DNA from: Cytophagales bacterium
Lineage (GTDB): Bacteria > Bacteroidota > Bacteroidia > Cytophagales > Cyclobacteriaceae
Length of the DNA stretch: 35,651 nucleotides
NCBI GenBank assembly: GCA_025358885.1
Contig: JANYHW010000046.1
Span: 1 to 35,651 of the forward strand
Reading direction: 5' to 3'
Notes under the pieces: generated by a model
The model's database searches: none
The model's input: the letters and a program-made list of their open reading frames with translations, nothing else
What the model was told of the DNA's origin: nothing
Program-made: the position numbers and the translations under genes
In this document: piece after piece, positions 9,390-16,985 of the stretch
How the letters are laid out: every line of letters starts with the position of its first letter
How positions within the stretch are numbered: the first letter of the stretch is position 1

Positions 9390-10257
9390 TATTATTACGT
9401 GCACCTACAATCGTGCTCACCTCATTGGTGACACCATCCTTAGCATCCTGGGTCAAACATTTCGTGATTTTGAATACATTATTATTGATGATGGCTCGGA
9501 GGATAATACCGAAGAAAAAATCAATTCCTTTTGTGATGACCGAATTCGTTTCTTCCGTCATTCCCGCACGGGAGGTCACCTGAGTCTGTTAAGGAATTTT
9601 GGTCATGAAAAAAGTACAGGTGAATACATTGCCTATGTGGATTCCGATGACATTTGGGAACCTGAAAAACTGGAAATCCAAATCATGGCTATGGAGGAGG
9701 ACACATCCATCGGCTTTTCGTTTACCGATGTTGACACCTTCAACCAAATGGGGGTACTTCAGGGAAGTCTGTACAAAAAATCAGGAGAATTTACCGGAAG
9801 TGTGTTTTCACAAATGTTGTCGAACAGCCTTATCATTTGCCATACGACGCTGGTGATACGTGCAACTTGCCTAAAGATGATCGGCCACATGGACGAAACG
9901 CTGCACTCCGGCGACCATGACATGGTCTTCTTTCTTAGCAGGCATTTCCCTGCATATACTGTCTTCAAGCCGCTCGTACACGTTAGAAAACATGCCCAGA
10001 ATTCAACCGGGAGTCCTGCACTTTCAATAGGTCTTCTGGAAGAGCATCATAAAAGTCTTGAAAAACTCCGACATCAAAATCTGATTACCAGCAATGAATT
10101 TAGACGGGCCTATGCTAGAACCAGCTATTCCTTCGGCATACAGGCATTGCAGATAAGTAATTTTGTTGCCGCTAGAAGATTTATGATCAAGTGTCTTGTA
10201 TACCGACCATTTCATTGGAAGGCATGGGTCAGGCTGATGCTCATGCTACCGAAGTAA
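9376..10257 (+). CDS. Glycosyltransferase family 2
   Basis: 293 residues. Residues 1 to 110 hold the GT-A nucleotide-sugar domain: PKVSIITCTYNRAHLIGDTI at the start, IIDDGSEDNT, and YVDSDDIWEPEKL with the DxDD metal-binding residues. The C-terminal part (about 190 to 293) is helical and may bind the acceptor. ATG 9376 overlaps the flippase stop; the longer frame from 9340 lies inside the flippase gene. This is the last gene of the plus-strand run, and its final 12 bases overlap the 3' end of the minus-strand gene that follows. Confidence 0.9.
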   Translation: MPKVSIITCTYNRAHLIGDTILSILGQTFRDFEYIIIDDGSEDNTEEKINSFCDDRIRFFRHSRTGGHLSLLRNFGHEKSTGEYIAYVDSDDIWEPEKLEIQIMAMEEDTSIGFSFTDVDTFNQMGVLQGSLYKKSGEFTGSVFSQMLSNSLIICHTTLVIRATCLKMIGHMDETLHSGDHDMVFFLSRHFPAYTVFKPLVHVRKHAQNSTGSPALSIGLLEEHHKSLEKLRHQNLITSNEFRRAYARTSYSFGIQALQISNFVAARRFMIKCLVYRPFHWKAWVRLMLMLPK

Positions 10258-11256
10258 GTAGTTTGTTTGAAGACCTTGATCTATTCTCCATTGCATATAA
10301 TAATGATGAATGTGTGAAAGGGGAAGTGCATCAGGAATCAATGTGCGCAAGGAGTATGTCGAATATACATGGATGCGGTGAATTCCAAAATCTATGGAGT
10401 CCATCCGCTTCAGTTCACGGTATTTCACCACCCCTGCCGGCAAGGGCAATCCAAAGTTTTGTGAAAAATCATTATGTAGCGCAAAATCCGAGGTTGTCCG
10501 GAGGCCTCTCATGTGATTCTTACCCAAGGCATACGCTTCACGATACCAATGACTGTGAACACTTGAAATCACAATTTTGACGTGCGCTTCAATCTGGCGG
10601 TTGACTTCACCTCCCATACGAAGTGATCCACAGTAGTATTCTTCGGTGATAGCGCCATGTAAATCAGTCGGAAACATGTTGATTTGCTTGCCATTGCTGA
10701 CCGTAACTATTGAAATTTCCCGCGGGACGGAGTAAGCAATTCTAACCTGATCGTACAAATTGCCTGACAAATCTATGTTGCCTTCTTTTCGGATCTTTAC
10801 CCTTTCAACTTGACGGTTTAACCACTGGTGGAAAGGGCTGATGAAGGCATGTTCTCCATGAACGCCTTTGAAAAAATACACGATACTTTCTCCGATTTGC
10901 TTGGTGTCTGCTTTCCGACAGACCAAACGCGCCACACTCTTGGAATCGGCAGGATAATCCATCCATTGAGTATTAGTCTCAAAAGGTCCGGTTCCAAAGT
11001 GCAGGCAAATTTCATCCTCCCCTGACAGGTCGATGGGTCCAGTCAACGCCAGTTCATCATTCAACGCAATGACAACAGGTTTGTAACCAAGGAATATGTG
11101 AGTATTGGTCACTTCCAATCCCAAAATCACAAGTGGTGTAGTGACAAAGACCCTTATGGGAAAGATCAGATTATCCGATTGAAGGCAGAGGTATTCCTGA
11201 GGAACCGAAAGTCCCGTAAAGATCTTCTTCAAACCACCCTTGATGGGAGAGCTCAT
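10246..11256 (-). CDS. Uncharacterised protein, possible flavin-reductase-like split barrel
   Basis: 336 residues, soluble, no signal peptide. I do not recognise the first 160 residues. The second half (about 165 to 280), with YSVPREISIVTVSNGKQINMFPTDLHG followed by SLRMGGEVNRQIEAHVKIVIS, resembles the FMN-binding split barrel of flavin-reductase-like proteins: a TVSNG strand-turn, an F-x-T-D loop and a strand bearing N-x-Q. If correct it may supply reduced flavin or act as a flavoprotein. It is convergent with the GT2 gene (12-base overlap) and divergent from the radical SAM gene at 11330 (73-base gap). Domain assignment is tentative; a profile search would decide it. Confidence 0.65.
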   Translation of the reverse strand: MSSPIKGGLKKIFTGLSVPQEYLCLQSDNLIFPIRVFVTTPLVILGLEVTNTHIFLGYKPVVIALNDELALTGPIDLSGEDEICLHFGTGPFETNTQWMDYPADSKSVARLVCRKADTKQIGESIVYFFKGVHGEHAFISPFHQWLNRQVERVKIRKEGNIDLSGNLYDQVRIAYSVPREISIVTVSNGKQINMFPTDLHGAITEEYYCGSLRMGGEVNRQIEAHVKIVISSVHSHWYREAYALGKNHMRGLRTTSDFALHNDFSQNFGLPLPAGVVKYRELKRMDSIDFGIHRIHVYSTYSLRTLIPDALPLSHIHHYYMQWRIDQGLQTNYLLR

Positions 11257-11329
11257 GGGGTAAATAGGATCAAAATGGGAAGTCGTTTTCTTACATCAGA
11301 AACTGATATTTTCGTACTTTTCATAATTC

Positions 11330-12841
11330 ATGAGCAAAGTTATTCTTTTCAATCCACAGAGTGCTCGGGCAAAGCATCGAATTCCCAATTCCATTCTTCA
11401 GGTGGCAGCCTCAATTCATGGTCTCCATAAGTATGTGTTGGTAGATGGTAATCTTGAAAATGATCCCTGGAAGAAAATAGAACAATATTTGTCTAAAGGG
11501 GGTTTTACCGTATTTGGTTGCACCGTAATGCCCGGGCCTCAGCTCAAGCAGGCGATTCCATTTTCTGAACGAATTCGCAAAAAGTTTCCTAAGGTCATCA
11601 TTGTGTGGGGAGGGTACTTTGCCTCTAATCAATACAAGTCGGTGTTGATGTCAGGATGTGTAGACTTCGTGGTGAATGGGCCGGGGGACGAAACGTTTCC
11701 ACAGTTGTTGAATGCCCTTGAGAAAGATGCTGCCTTAGATTCCATAAAGAATTTGATTTACACAAAAAACGGTGATATAGTAAAGACACCACAGGCTACA
11801 TTAATTGACCAGGATCTCTTACCGCAGCTTCCTTATGAAAACTTGAATACATTCTATCCCCTTAAGCGGTACTTGGGCAAGACCTTCCTTGGCACGCGGA
11901 CAGCTTCATACCATTCAAGCATGGGTTGCCCATTCACCTGTTCATTTTGCGCCGTTGTGCCAATTTACAATGCGCGCTGGAAAGGAAAATCTGCAGCCTT
12001 GGTGTACCAGGACATCAAGTATTTGAAGAGTAATTATGGTGCCAATGCTATAGAATTCCACGACAATAACTTTTTTGTTAGTGAAAAAAGAGTGTTGGAA
12101 TTTTCTTCCCTGATACGGCAAGAAAACATTTCATGGTGGGGCGAAGGGCGCATTGATACTGTGGATAAATATAAAGATGAATCCCTTGCCTTGATGAGGG
12201 AGTCAGGATGCCGTATGATTTTCTTTGGTGCAGAAACCAGCAATGACGAACTTCTGAAGAAGATAGATAAAGGGGGTACCCAAAGCGTCATTCAAATGAA
12301 ACGATTTGCAGCCAGGCTAAAACAATTTGACATTATACCGGAATACTCCTTTGTCCTGGGATTCCCAGCTGAAACGAATGCGCTCGTTGCCAAGCAGATT
12401 GACCAAGACATAGCCTTTATTAAAGAAATTAAAGAGATCAATCCCGCAACTGAAATTATCATTTACGTATACAGTCCGGTTGCTACCGAAGGCTCCGAAA
12501 TGTATACAGCAGTAAAGAAAACAGGATTCAGGTTCCCGGAAAAGCTCAGTGATTGGCTCAGCCCGGTCTGGCTGAACTTTGACCTCCGGAAGAATCCGCT
12601 TACCCCATGGCTTACACCAGCCATGATAGACAAGATCAAAGGGTTTGAGACTGTACTCAATGCTCAATTTCCGACCGTATCTGATTTCAAGATCTCCACG
12701 TCTCAGAAACAAGTTATGAAGTGGCTCTCCCACGTGCGATATAAGACAAATTTTTTTCATTATCCGTACGAACTGAAAGCCCTTCAAAAATTCTGGCTCA
12801 AATACAGACAGCCTGAAATTGAAGGATTCTATTCTGAGTGA
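11330..12841 (+). CDS. B12-binding-type radical SAM enzyme (second copy)
   Basis: 503 residues. The N-terminal region (residues about 1 to 180) contains NPQSARAKHRIPNSILQVAAS and CVDFVVNGPGDETFPQLL, as in cobalamin-binding radical SAM proteins. The core starts with SSMGCPFTCSFC, giving CxxxCxxC residues C200, C204 and C207. Later motifs include WWGEGRIDT, GCRMIFFGAETSNDELLKKIDKG and FVLGFPAET. It is not a close copy of the enzyme at 3514-4974, so this is not a recent duplication. The stop is immediately followed by, and overlaps, the methyltransferase ATG at 12841, which indicates coupled expression. The substrate is unknown. Confidence 0.85.
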   Translation: MSKVILFNPQSARAKHRIPNSILQVAASIHGLHKYVLVDGNLENDPWKKIEQYLSKGGFTVFGCTVMPGPQLKQAIPFSERIRKKFPKVIIVWGGYFASNQYKSVLMSGCVDFVVNGPGDETFPQLLNALEKDAALDSIKNLIYTKNGDIVKTPQATLIDQDLLPQLPYENLNTFYPLKRYLGKTFLGTRTASYHSSMGCPFTCSFCAVVPIYNARWKGKSAALVYQDIKYLKSNYGANAIEFHDNNFFVSEKRVLEFSSLIRQENISWWGEGRIDTVDKYKDESLALMRESGCRMIFFGAETSNDELLKKIDKGGTQSVIQMKRFAARLKQFDIIPEYSFVLGFPAETNALVAKQIDQDIAFIKEIKEINPATEIIIYVYSPVATEGSEMYTAVKKTGFRFPEKLSDWLSPVWLNFDLRKNPLTPWLTPAMIDKIKGFETVLNAQFPTVSDFKISTSQKQVMKWLSHVRYKTNFFHYPYELKALQKFWLKYRQPEIEGFYSE

Positions 12842-13506
12842 TGAATAAATTTTTTCGCACAATCATGTTGCCCTTGCCTCCTATGGTCAGGTGGTACCTT
12901 TCCAGGAAACGTCGTTATCGGTATGGAAAGCTTACTGTCGATATCCTGCCGGGTGTATTTCATCCAGGAATTTTTTATAGCACCAAAATGCTTCTGGAAT
13001 TTATCGGGAGGCAACCTGTCAGTCAGGCTAAGGTGCTGGAAATCGGAGCCGGTACGGGAATAATTGCATTGTCCACAGCCCAAATGGGGGCAATCGTCAC
13101 CGCCACAGACATCAATCCGACTGCGATTGAAAATATCAAACAGAACGCCTTGCTTAATGATGTATCCATCAGAATTATACATTCAGACCTTTATGATCAA
13201 ATTCCTGAGGAAACCTTTGACTGGGTTCTTATCAATCCTCCCTATTATCCAAGAAATCCAAAAACGGATGCCGAATTCGCCTGGTACTGCGGAGCGAATC
13301 ATGAATACTTTGAAAAGCTTTTTGGCGGCCTTTCTCAATATATTTCAACAACAACCAAGGTCATCATGGTCCTTTCTGATGTATGTGATTTAGAAAGCAT
13401 TATGCGAATTGCACACTCGCACCAATTCTGGTTTGAAAAAGTCGGGCAGAAAAGAATCCTGGTCGACGGCAATAACTACTTGATCAGCATCAGACCGATT
13501 GCATAA
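12841..13506 (+). CDS. Small-domain (HemK/PrmC-like fold) SAM methyltransferase
   Basis: 221 residues. VLEIGAGTGIIALSTAQMGAIVTATDINPTAIENIKQNA (about residues 63 to 100) is the SAM-binding site, and DWVLINPPYYPRNP (about 128 to 141) is the NPPY motif of N-methyltransferases acting on planar nitrogen, as in MTS/PrmC/TrmN6-type enzymes. I chose ATG 12841, which overlaps the stop of the upstream radical SAM gene; a GTG one codon earlier is possible. It is shorter than PrmC and lacks its N-terminal helical domain, so a release-factor role is unlikely. Pairing with a radical SAM enzyme suggests a shared product. The last 17 bases overlap the convergent gene. Confidence 0.8.
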   Translation: MNKFFRTIMLPLPPMVRWYLSRKRRYRYGKLTVDILPGVFHPGIFYSTKMLLEFIGRQPVSQAKVLEIGAGTGIIALSTAQMGAIVTATDINPTAIENIKQNALLNDVSIRIIHSDLYDQIPEETFDWVLINPPYYPRNPKTDAEFAWYCGANHEYFEKLFGGLSQYISTTTKVIMVLSDVCDLESIMRIAHSHQFWFEKVGQKRILVDGNNYLISIRPIA

Positions 13507-14512
13507 CCCCAAGGTGAAGGGAGCAAACACACTTACGACATGTTGGATCTTTGCTCACCTGCAGATTTTTCCTGAACAGGACGGCGCTTTCACTATTGAT
13601 GATATCCTTGAAATTGCGCTCACGAATGTTTCCATAAGGCTTGTGGAAAAAGCATGGCAAGACATCACCTGATGACTCAATTACTGCAGAAACCCAAGGG
13701 GCATTGCACTTTTTTGCCGGATAGAGGCCAACACCATGGATAGCCTTGAAGTGTTGTATGATGGCTTTCATTTTATCAGGACTTTCCGCAATGAACTTGT
13801 TGTCAAAATCACGTTTCAAGTCAATAATGGATCGAAAGATGATCGACTCAAAGATCGCCGTTTCCTCCTCGCTTAGAGCCACCTCAGAAACCCTGGCTGG
13901 TCCCCAGGGTGTAGGACGATTGAATGCTTCCGAACTGACGTCCGCACCCAGGAAGGATATCTGATCAAGTCCAACGTCCTTAGCTGCCTGTACAATAGAT
14001 GGGAAGTACCTAAAGTTTTGTTTCTGAAGCACGGTTCTCCCGGTAATGCGTAAGTTTGGTGATAACTCCTTGAGTGCCGCAACTCCTTCTTGAAGTTTCT
14101 CAAAAGCCCTAGGAATTTTCCTTATGGCGTTATGAATTTCCCGGCTTCCGTCAAGCGACACCACTACATCATCACAGTTCCTTACTACTTCATTCGCATA
14201 CTGCTTCAAGGTTAAGCCGGTAGATAGAAGGCTTATTCTCGCACCGATGGAATGAATCCCTTCACAAAGCTTCCATAAATCACTATGCAATAAAGCCTCT
14301 CCACCCGACAAGGCCACTCGTCGCACGCGTAGTCTTTTAAAGGCCTTCAGGTGCAAATCCAGTGTATCTGCTGAAATCTCCTGTTTCTCCTGGTTTGCTT
14401 TCCAGATATCACACATAACACAGCGGCAGTTGCACCGACTGTGAGGCATCAATACCAACACAGGAACATCGTAAAGATAATTGGTGACCGCACTCAGGAG
14501 CCTAAGTATCAT
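13490..14512 (-). CDS. Radical SAM/SPASM domain enzyme
   Basis: 340 residues. The core begins LMPHSRCNCRCVMCDIW with the CxxxCxxC triad C27, C31, C34, followed by VALSGGEALLHSDLW, the GGE SAM-binding motif. The C-terminus carries a SPASM/Twitch cysteine set: KKCNAPW, a DVLPCFF strand, and CRKCVCSLH, which would bind auxiliary Fe-S clusters. SPASM enzymes typically modify peptides or carbohydrates. The gene is convergent with the methyltransferase (17-base overlap) and has its own upstream region of 114 bases. Its link to the glycan locus is by position only. Confidence 0.85.
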   Translation of the reverse strand: MILRLLSAVTNYLYDVPVLVLMPHSRCNCRCVMCDIWKANQEKQEISADTLDLHLKAFKRLRVRRVALSGGEALLHSDLWKLCEGIHSIGARISLLSTGLTLKQYANEVVRNCDDVVVSLDGSREIHNAIRKIPRAFEKLQEGVAALKELSPNLRITGRTVLQKQNFRYFPSIVQAAKDVGLDQISFLGADVSSEAFNRPTPWGPARVSEVALSEEETAIFESIIFRSIIDLKRDFDNKFIAESPDKMKAIIQHFKAIHGVGLYPAKKCNAPWVSAVIESSGDVLPCFFHKPYGNIRERNFKDIINSESAVLFRKNLQVSKDPTCRKCVCSLHLGVMQSV

Positions 14513-14564
14513 ACTTAAATATCGCGTTACTTAGAATAGACGGCTTCATACTTCCCGGGGATTC

Positions 14565-14590
14565 AAAAAAAATCCTCCTTTGGGAGGTTA
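14565..14590 (-). terminator. Rho-independent terminator of the desaturase gene
   Basis: Read on the minus strand, CCTCC, a CAAA loop and GGAGG form a five-base-pair stem followed by a run of eight T after one A. It lies about 40 bases past the stop of the desaturase gene and upstream of the radical SAM/SPASM gene, so the two minus-strand genes are probably separate transcription units. Confidence 0.7.
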
Positions 14591-14626
14591 TTCATTTCTT
14601 GCAAAATCAAGTGCTGCGCATCAGCC

Positions 14627-15730
14627 TCATGCCATGGAAGGCAACTGGTTATTTGTCCCAAGCTGTTTCAGCAGGCGCCCATGGGCAACAATGGCATCCC
14701 AGAATGTTTCTTTCACTTTGTAGGGAAGCCCAAATTCCTTCGCTGTTTCGCTCACAATAGAAGAAAGATTGCGGTAATGTACATGGCAGATGTTGGGGAA
14801 GAGGTGGTGCTCGACCTGGAAATTAAGACCTCCCACATACCAGGACAATATTCTGTTTCGGTGCGCAAAATTTGTAGTCGTGTGCAATTGGTGTATGGCC
14901 CATGTGTTTTCCAGATTGCCCTCTGCGTCCGGCATAAGATAAGAAGTTCCTTCAACTACATGCGCAGGTTGAAATACGATTGCCAGGATGAAGCCCGCTA
15001 CGTAATGCATTATCACAAACCCGATCAATATCTGCCACCAGGCAAAAGGCAGCACGAGCAAGGGAACAACTAATATGTAGGTAATGTAAAATGCTTTAGT
15101 GAACAAAAGGATGGACCACTCTTTGACAACATTTGCCTTGTGTTTCTTAAGGAGTCCTTCCCGTTGATAGCGGGCAAGACGAAAGAAGTCTTTACCTATG
15201 ATCCAGACAATTGTCATCAGTCCGTACAGAAACCATGCATAGAGGTATTGAAAGCGGTGAAACGGCTTCCAGGGGGAATCCGGCGACATTCTAAGGGCTC
15301 CGCGTGGGCTTATGTCTTCATCCACTTCGTAAATGTTCGTATAGGTATGATGTAACACATTGTGTTGGATCTTCCAATTGAAGGCATTTGCACCCACCAG
15401 GTTGAGGGTATAACCCATCAGATCGTTGACCCAGGGTTTTGTAGAATACGCACCGTGGTTGGCGTCGTGCATAATGGAAAGTCCGATGCCTGCTACGCCA
15501 AGACCCATGACAATGCATAGCAACAAGTATCCCCAATAAAAGGTTACCAGCCCTGACAGGCTAATGCCAAAGGGAACAAAAAACAACAACAACATGAATA
15601 TGGTCTTGATGACCATCTCATGATTCGCATTACGGCTTAGGTTCTTTGATTTGAAATAATTGTTCACACGATGACTAAGTGTTGTATAAAACTCCTGCTG
15701 CTGTGTACCGAATTTGATTGCTTTACTCAT
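14627..15730 (-). CDS. Membrane fatty acid desaturase (acyl-CoA/acyl-lipid front-end type)
   Basis: 367 residues with four main membrane helices. The three histidine boxes of the di-iron centre are present: HDANH (88-92), HNVLHH (123-128) and, near the C-terminus, QVEHH in FQVEHHLFPNICH. The Q-x-x-HH third box and overall layout fit delta-5/delta-6-like linoleoyl-CoA desaturases; there is no cytochrome b5 domain, as usual in bacteria. It introduces a double bond into membrane fatty acids, often for cold adaptation. Start ATG is at 15730. A hairpin lies in its leader and a TATATTTG promoter element upstream. The regiospecificity cannot be assigned by eye. Confidence 0.9.
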   Translation of the reverse strand: MSKAIKFGTQQQEFYTTLSHRVNNYFKSKNLSRNANHEMVIKTIFMLLLFFVPFGISLSGLVTFYWGYLLLCIVMGLGVAGIGLSIMHDANHGAYSTKPWVNDLMGYTLNLVGANAFNWKIQHNVLHHTYTNIYEVDEDISPRGALRMSPDSPWKPFHRFQYLYAWFLYGLMTIVWIIGKDFFRLARYQREGLLKKHKANVVKEWSILLFTKAFYITYILVVPLLVLPFAWWQILIGFVIMHYVAGFILAIVFQPAHVVEGTSYLMPDAEGNLENTWAIHQLHTTTNFAHRNRILSWYVGGLNFQVEHHLFPNICHVHYRNLSSIVSETAKEFGLPYKVKETFWDAIVAHGRLLKQLGTNNQLPSMA

Positions 15731-15749
15731 GAAGTGGAGATTATTGCTG

Positions 15750-15777
15750 ACGTTTTGCCCAAAAAGGGCTAAAACGT
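15750..15777. promoter_or_regulatory. Inverted repeat in the desaturase leader
   Basis: ACGTTTTGCCC (15750-15760), a five-A loop, GGGC, one unpaired base and AAAACGT form a near-perfect 11-base-pair hairpin. It begins 20 bases upstream of the desaturase start, between the putative promoter at 15795-15802 and the ATG, so it would sit in the 5' untranslated region. No T run follows on the minus strand, so it is not a standard terminator for apbE. It may be a repressor operator or an RNA control element. Confidence 0.6.
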
Positions 15778-15794
15778 GGATAGTGGGTTTTTCC

Positions 15795-15802
15795 CAAATA
15801 TA
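15795..15802 (-). promoter_or_regulatory. Candidate -7 promoter element for the desaturase gene
   Basis: On the minus strand this reads TATATTTG, an exact match to the Bacteroidota TAnnTTTG element. A TTG at the usual 19 to 21 base spacing is not present. Transcription would begin near 15790, giving a leader of about 60 bases that includes the hairpin. Confidence 0.45.
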
Positions 15803-15870
15803 CGAATTCCATCTTTGATAACCGATTCAATGGGGGAATACCTTGACGAATGCTTCCATTCATGGAATAT

Positions 15871-16896
15871 TTACGGCTGAATTCGAAGATCGGAGCCTAT
15901 TCGTGATGTTGAATAGGTCTTTAATCCATCTGAACCTGAGTAAATGAAAAATGCATCTAGTTCAGGATGATTGGCAAGCACTTCAATGCCCTTTTCATGA
16001 CCCATGGACATAAATGCTGTGGCCCATGCATCGGCCGTGGCACAGTCGGCAGCAAATACAGTCGCACTCAATAATTCCCGCTGCGCAGGAAATCCGGTAA
16101 CCGGATCTATGGTGTGCGAATACTTCTTCCCATCCACTTCCCGATAATTGAAGTAATTACCGGAAGTAGAGTATCCTTTGTTGTTCAGGGTGGCATAGGC
16201 CTTGAATTTTTGCTCAACGTAATCTGAATTGGGATCCAGGATACCGATCTCCCACAACCGATTTTCCGTCAGGTTCCTCCCCCATGCGACTCCTTCCCCA
16301 CCTAGTTCGATAAAAAAGTTTTCAATTTTTTTTGATTTGAAGAAATCAGCGATCACATCGGATCCATAGCCCTGACCAATTGCACTAAAGTCGAGTTGCA
16401 CACGGGGATCATTTTTCCAGACACTGTCCTTATTGAACCCTAATTTTTCAAAGCCCACAAAAGCCCTGGCTGCGAGCACTTCAGCCGTGTCCGGTCTTTC
16501 AACTTTCTTTGGACCAAAACCCCAGGCGTTTACCAATGGCATCACGGTAGGATCATAAGCGCCTTGAGAGCCTTCCACTACCTCTTGCGATTTTTTCAAG
16601 GGAGGGAAAAAATACGGCAGCGTAAATCTGAGTGAACGCCGGGACCTGTTGAACCGGGAAATCTCTGAACTGGAATCATAGGTATTGATTGACTTGTTGA
16701 CCAACACCATCAATGAATCAATCGCATTCTTAAGGTTTCTATTGCTCCTGTCAAAATAGGTAATGTGATAGCTGGTGCCCATGGTTTTACCTTCGACCAT
16801 GATCGGAGCTAAATCATTTTGTCTTAGTCTCCAGACCACATACAATGACACCAGCAGGGCAAGGGTGTATAGGGAATTCTTTACGCGTGGACTCAT
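15871..16896 (-). CDS. apbE: FAD:protein FMN transferase (ApbE family)
   Basis: 341 residues. An N-terminal membrane helix (YTLALLVSLYVVW) anchors the protein so that the catalytic domain faces the periplasm. Family motifs appear in order: GKTMGTSYHITYF, YDPTVMPLVNAWGFGP, LDFSAIGQGYGSD, FIELGGEGVAWG, STSGNYFNY with the following H-T-I-D-P-x-T-G-x-P segment, and FAADCATADAWATAFMSMG with the metal-binding D-x-x-T/A residues. It attaches FMN covalently to threonine of target flavoproteins such as Rnf or Nqr subunits. I chose ATG 16896 rather than 16929 because the shorter start puts positive residues directly before the helix and lies just after a promoter element. Confidence 0.9.
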   Translation of the reverse strand: MSPRVKNSLYTLALLVSLYVVWRLRQNDLAPIMVEGKTMGTSYHITYFDRSNRNLKNAIDSLMVLVNKSINTYDSSSEISRFNRSRRSLRFTLPYFFPPLKKSQEVVEGSQGAYDPTVMPLVNAWGFGPKKVERPDTAEVLAARAFVGFEKLGFNKDSVWKNDPRVQLDFSAIGQGYGSDVIADFFKSKKIENFFIELGGEGVAWGRNLTENRLWEIGILDPNSDYVEQKFKAYATLNNKGYSTSGNYFNYREVDGKKYSHTIDPVTGFPAQRELLSATVFAADCATADAWATAFMSMGHEKGIEVLANHPELDAFFIYSGSDGLKTYSTSRIGSDLRIQP

Positions 16897-16901
16897 GATA
16901 T

Positions 16902-16909
16902 CAAAATTA
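16902..16909 (-). promoter_or_regulatory. Candidate -7 promoter element for apbE
   Basis: On the minus strand this reads TAATTTTG, matching TAnnTTTG, and ends five bases before the apbE ATG at 16896. The transcript would be nearly leaderless, and the element would lie inside the gene if translation began at 16929. No clear TTG was found at the expected upstream distance. Confidence 0.45.
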
Positions 16910-16939
16910 CTATGAAATTGAAGGACCATTAAATTTAAT

Positions 16940-16969
16940 TTGAAGGAAGGCTAGCGATTGGTAGCTTTG
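16940..16969 (+). promoter_or_regulatory. Bacteroidota-type promoter of ruvB
   Basis: TTG at 16940-16942, then exactly 19 bases, then TAGCTTTG at 16962-16969: a full match to the -33/-7 consensus of the primary sigma factor in Bacteroidota. The predicted start of transcription is near 16974, just past the first in-frame ATG at 16971. That decides for the ATG at 16986 as the ruvB start. This is the best promoter match found in the window. Confidence 0.7.
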
Positions 16970-16985
16970 AATGACCATCACTACC

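Noticed and set aside
10191-10580. 129-residue plus-strand frame overlapping the barrel-like minus gene
   Set aside because: It lies over the 3' end of the GT2 gene and opposite the better-supported minus-strand gene; no domain features.
11257-11329. Divergent promoter pair between the barrel-like gene and the second B12-type radical SAM gene
   Set aside because: TACTTTTC and TATTTTCG each miss the consensus by a base and no TTG is well placed.
12317-12862. 181-residue minus-strand frame opposite the second B12-type radical SAM gene
   Set aside because: Antisense to a gene with conserved motifs; no recognisable domain or start context.
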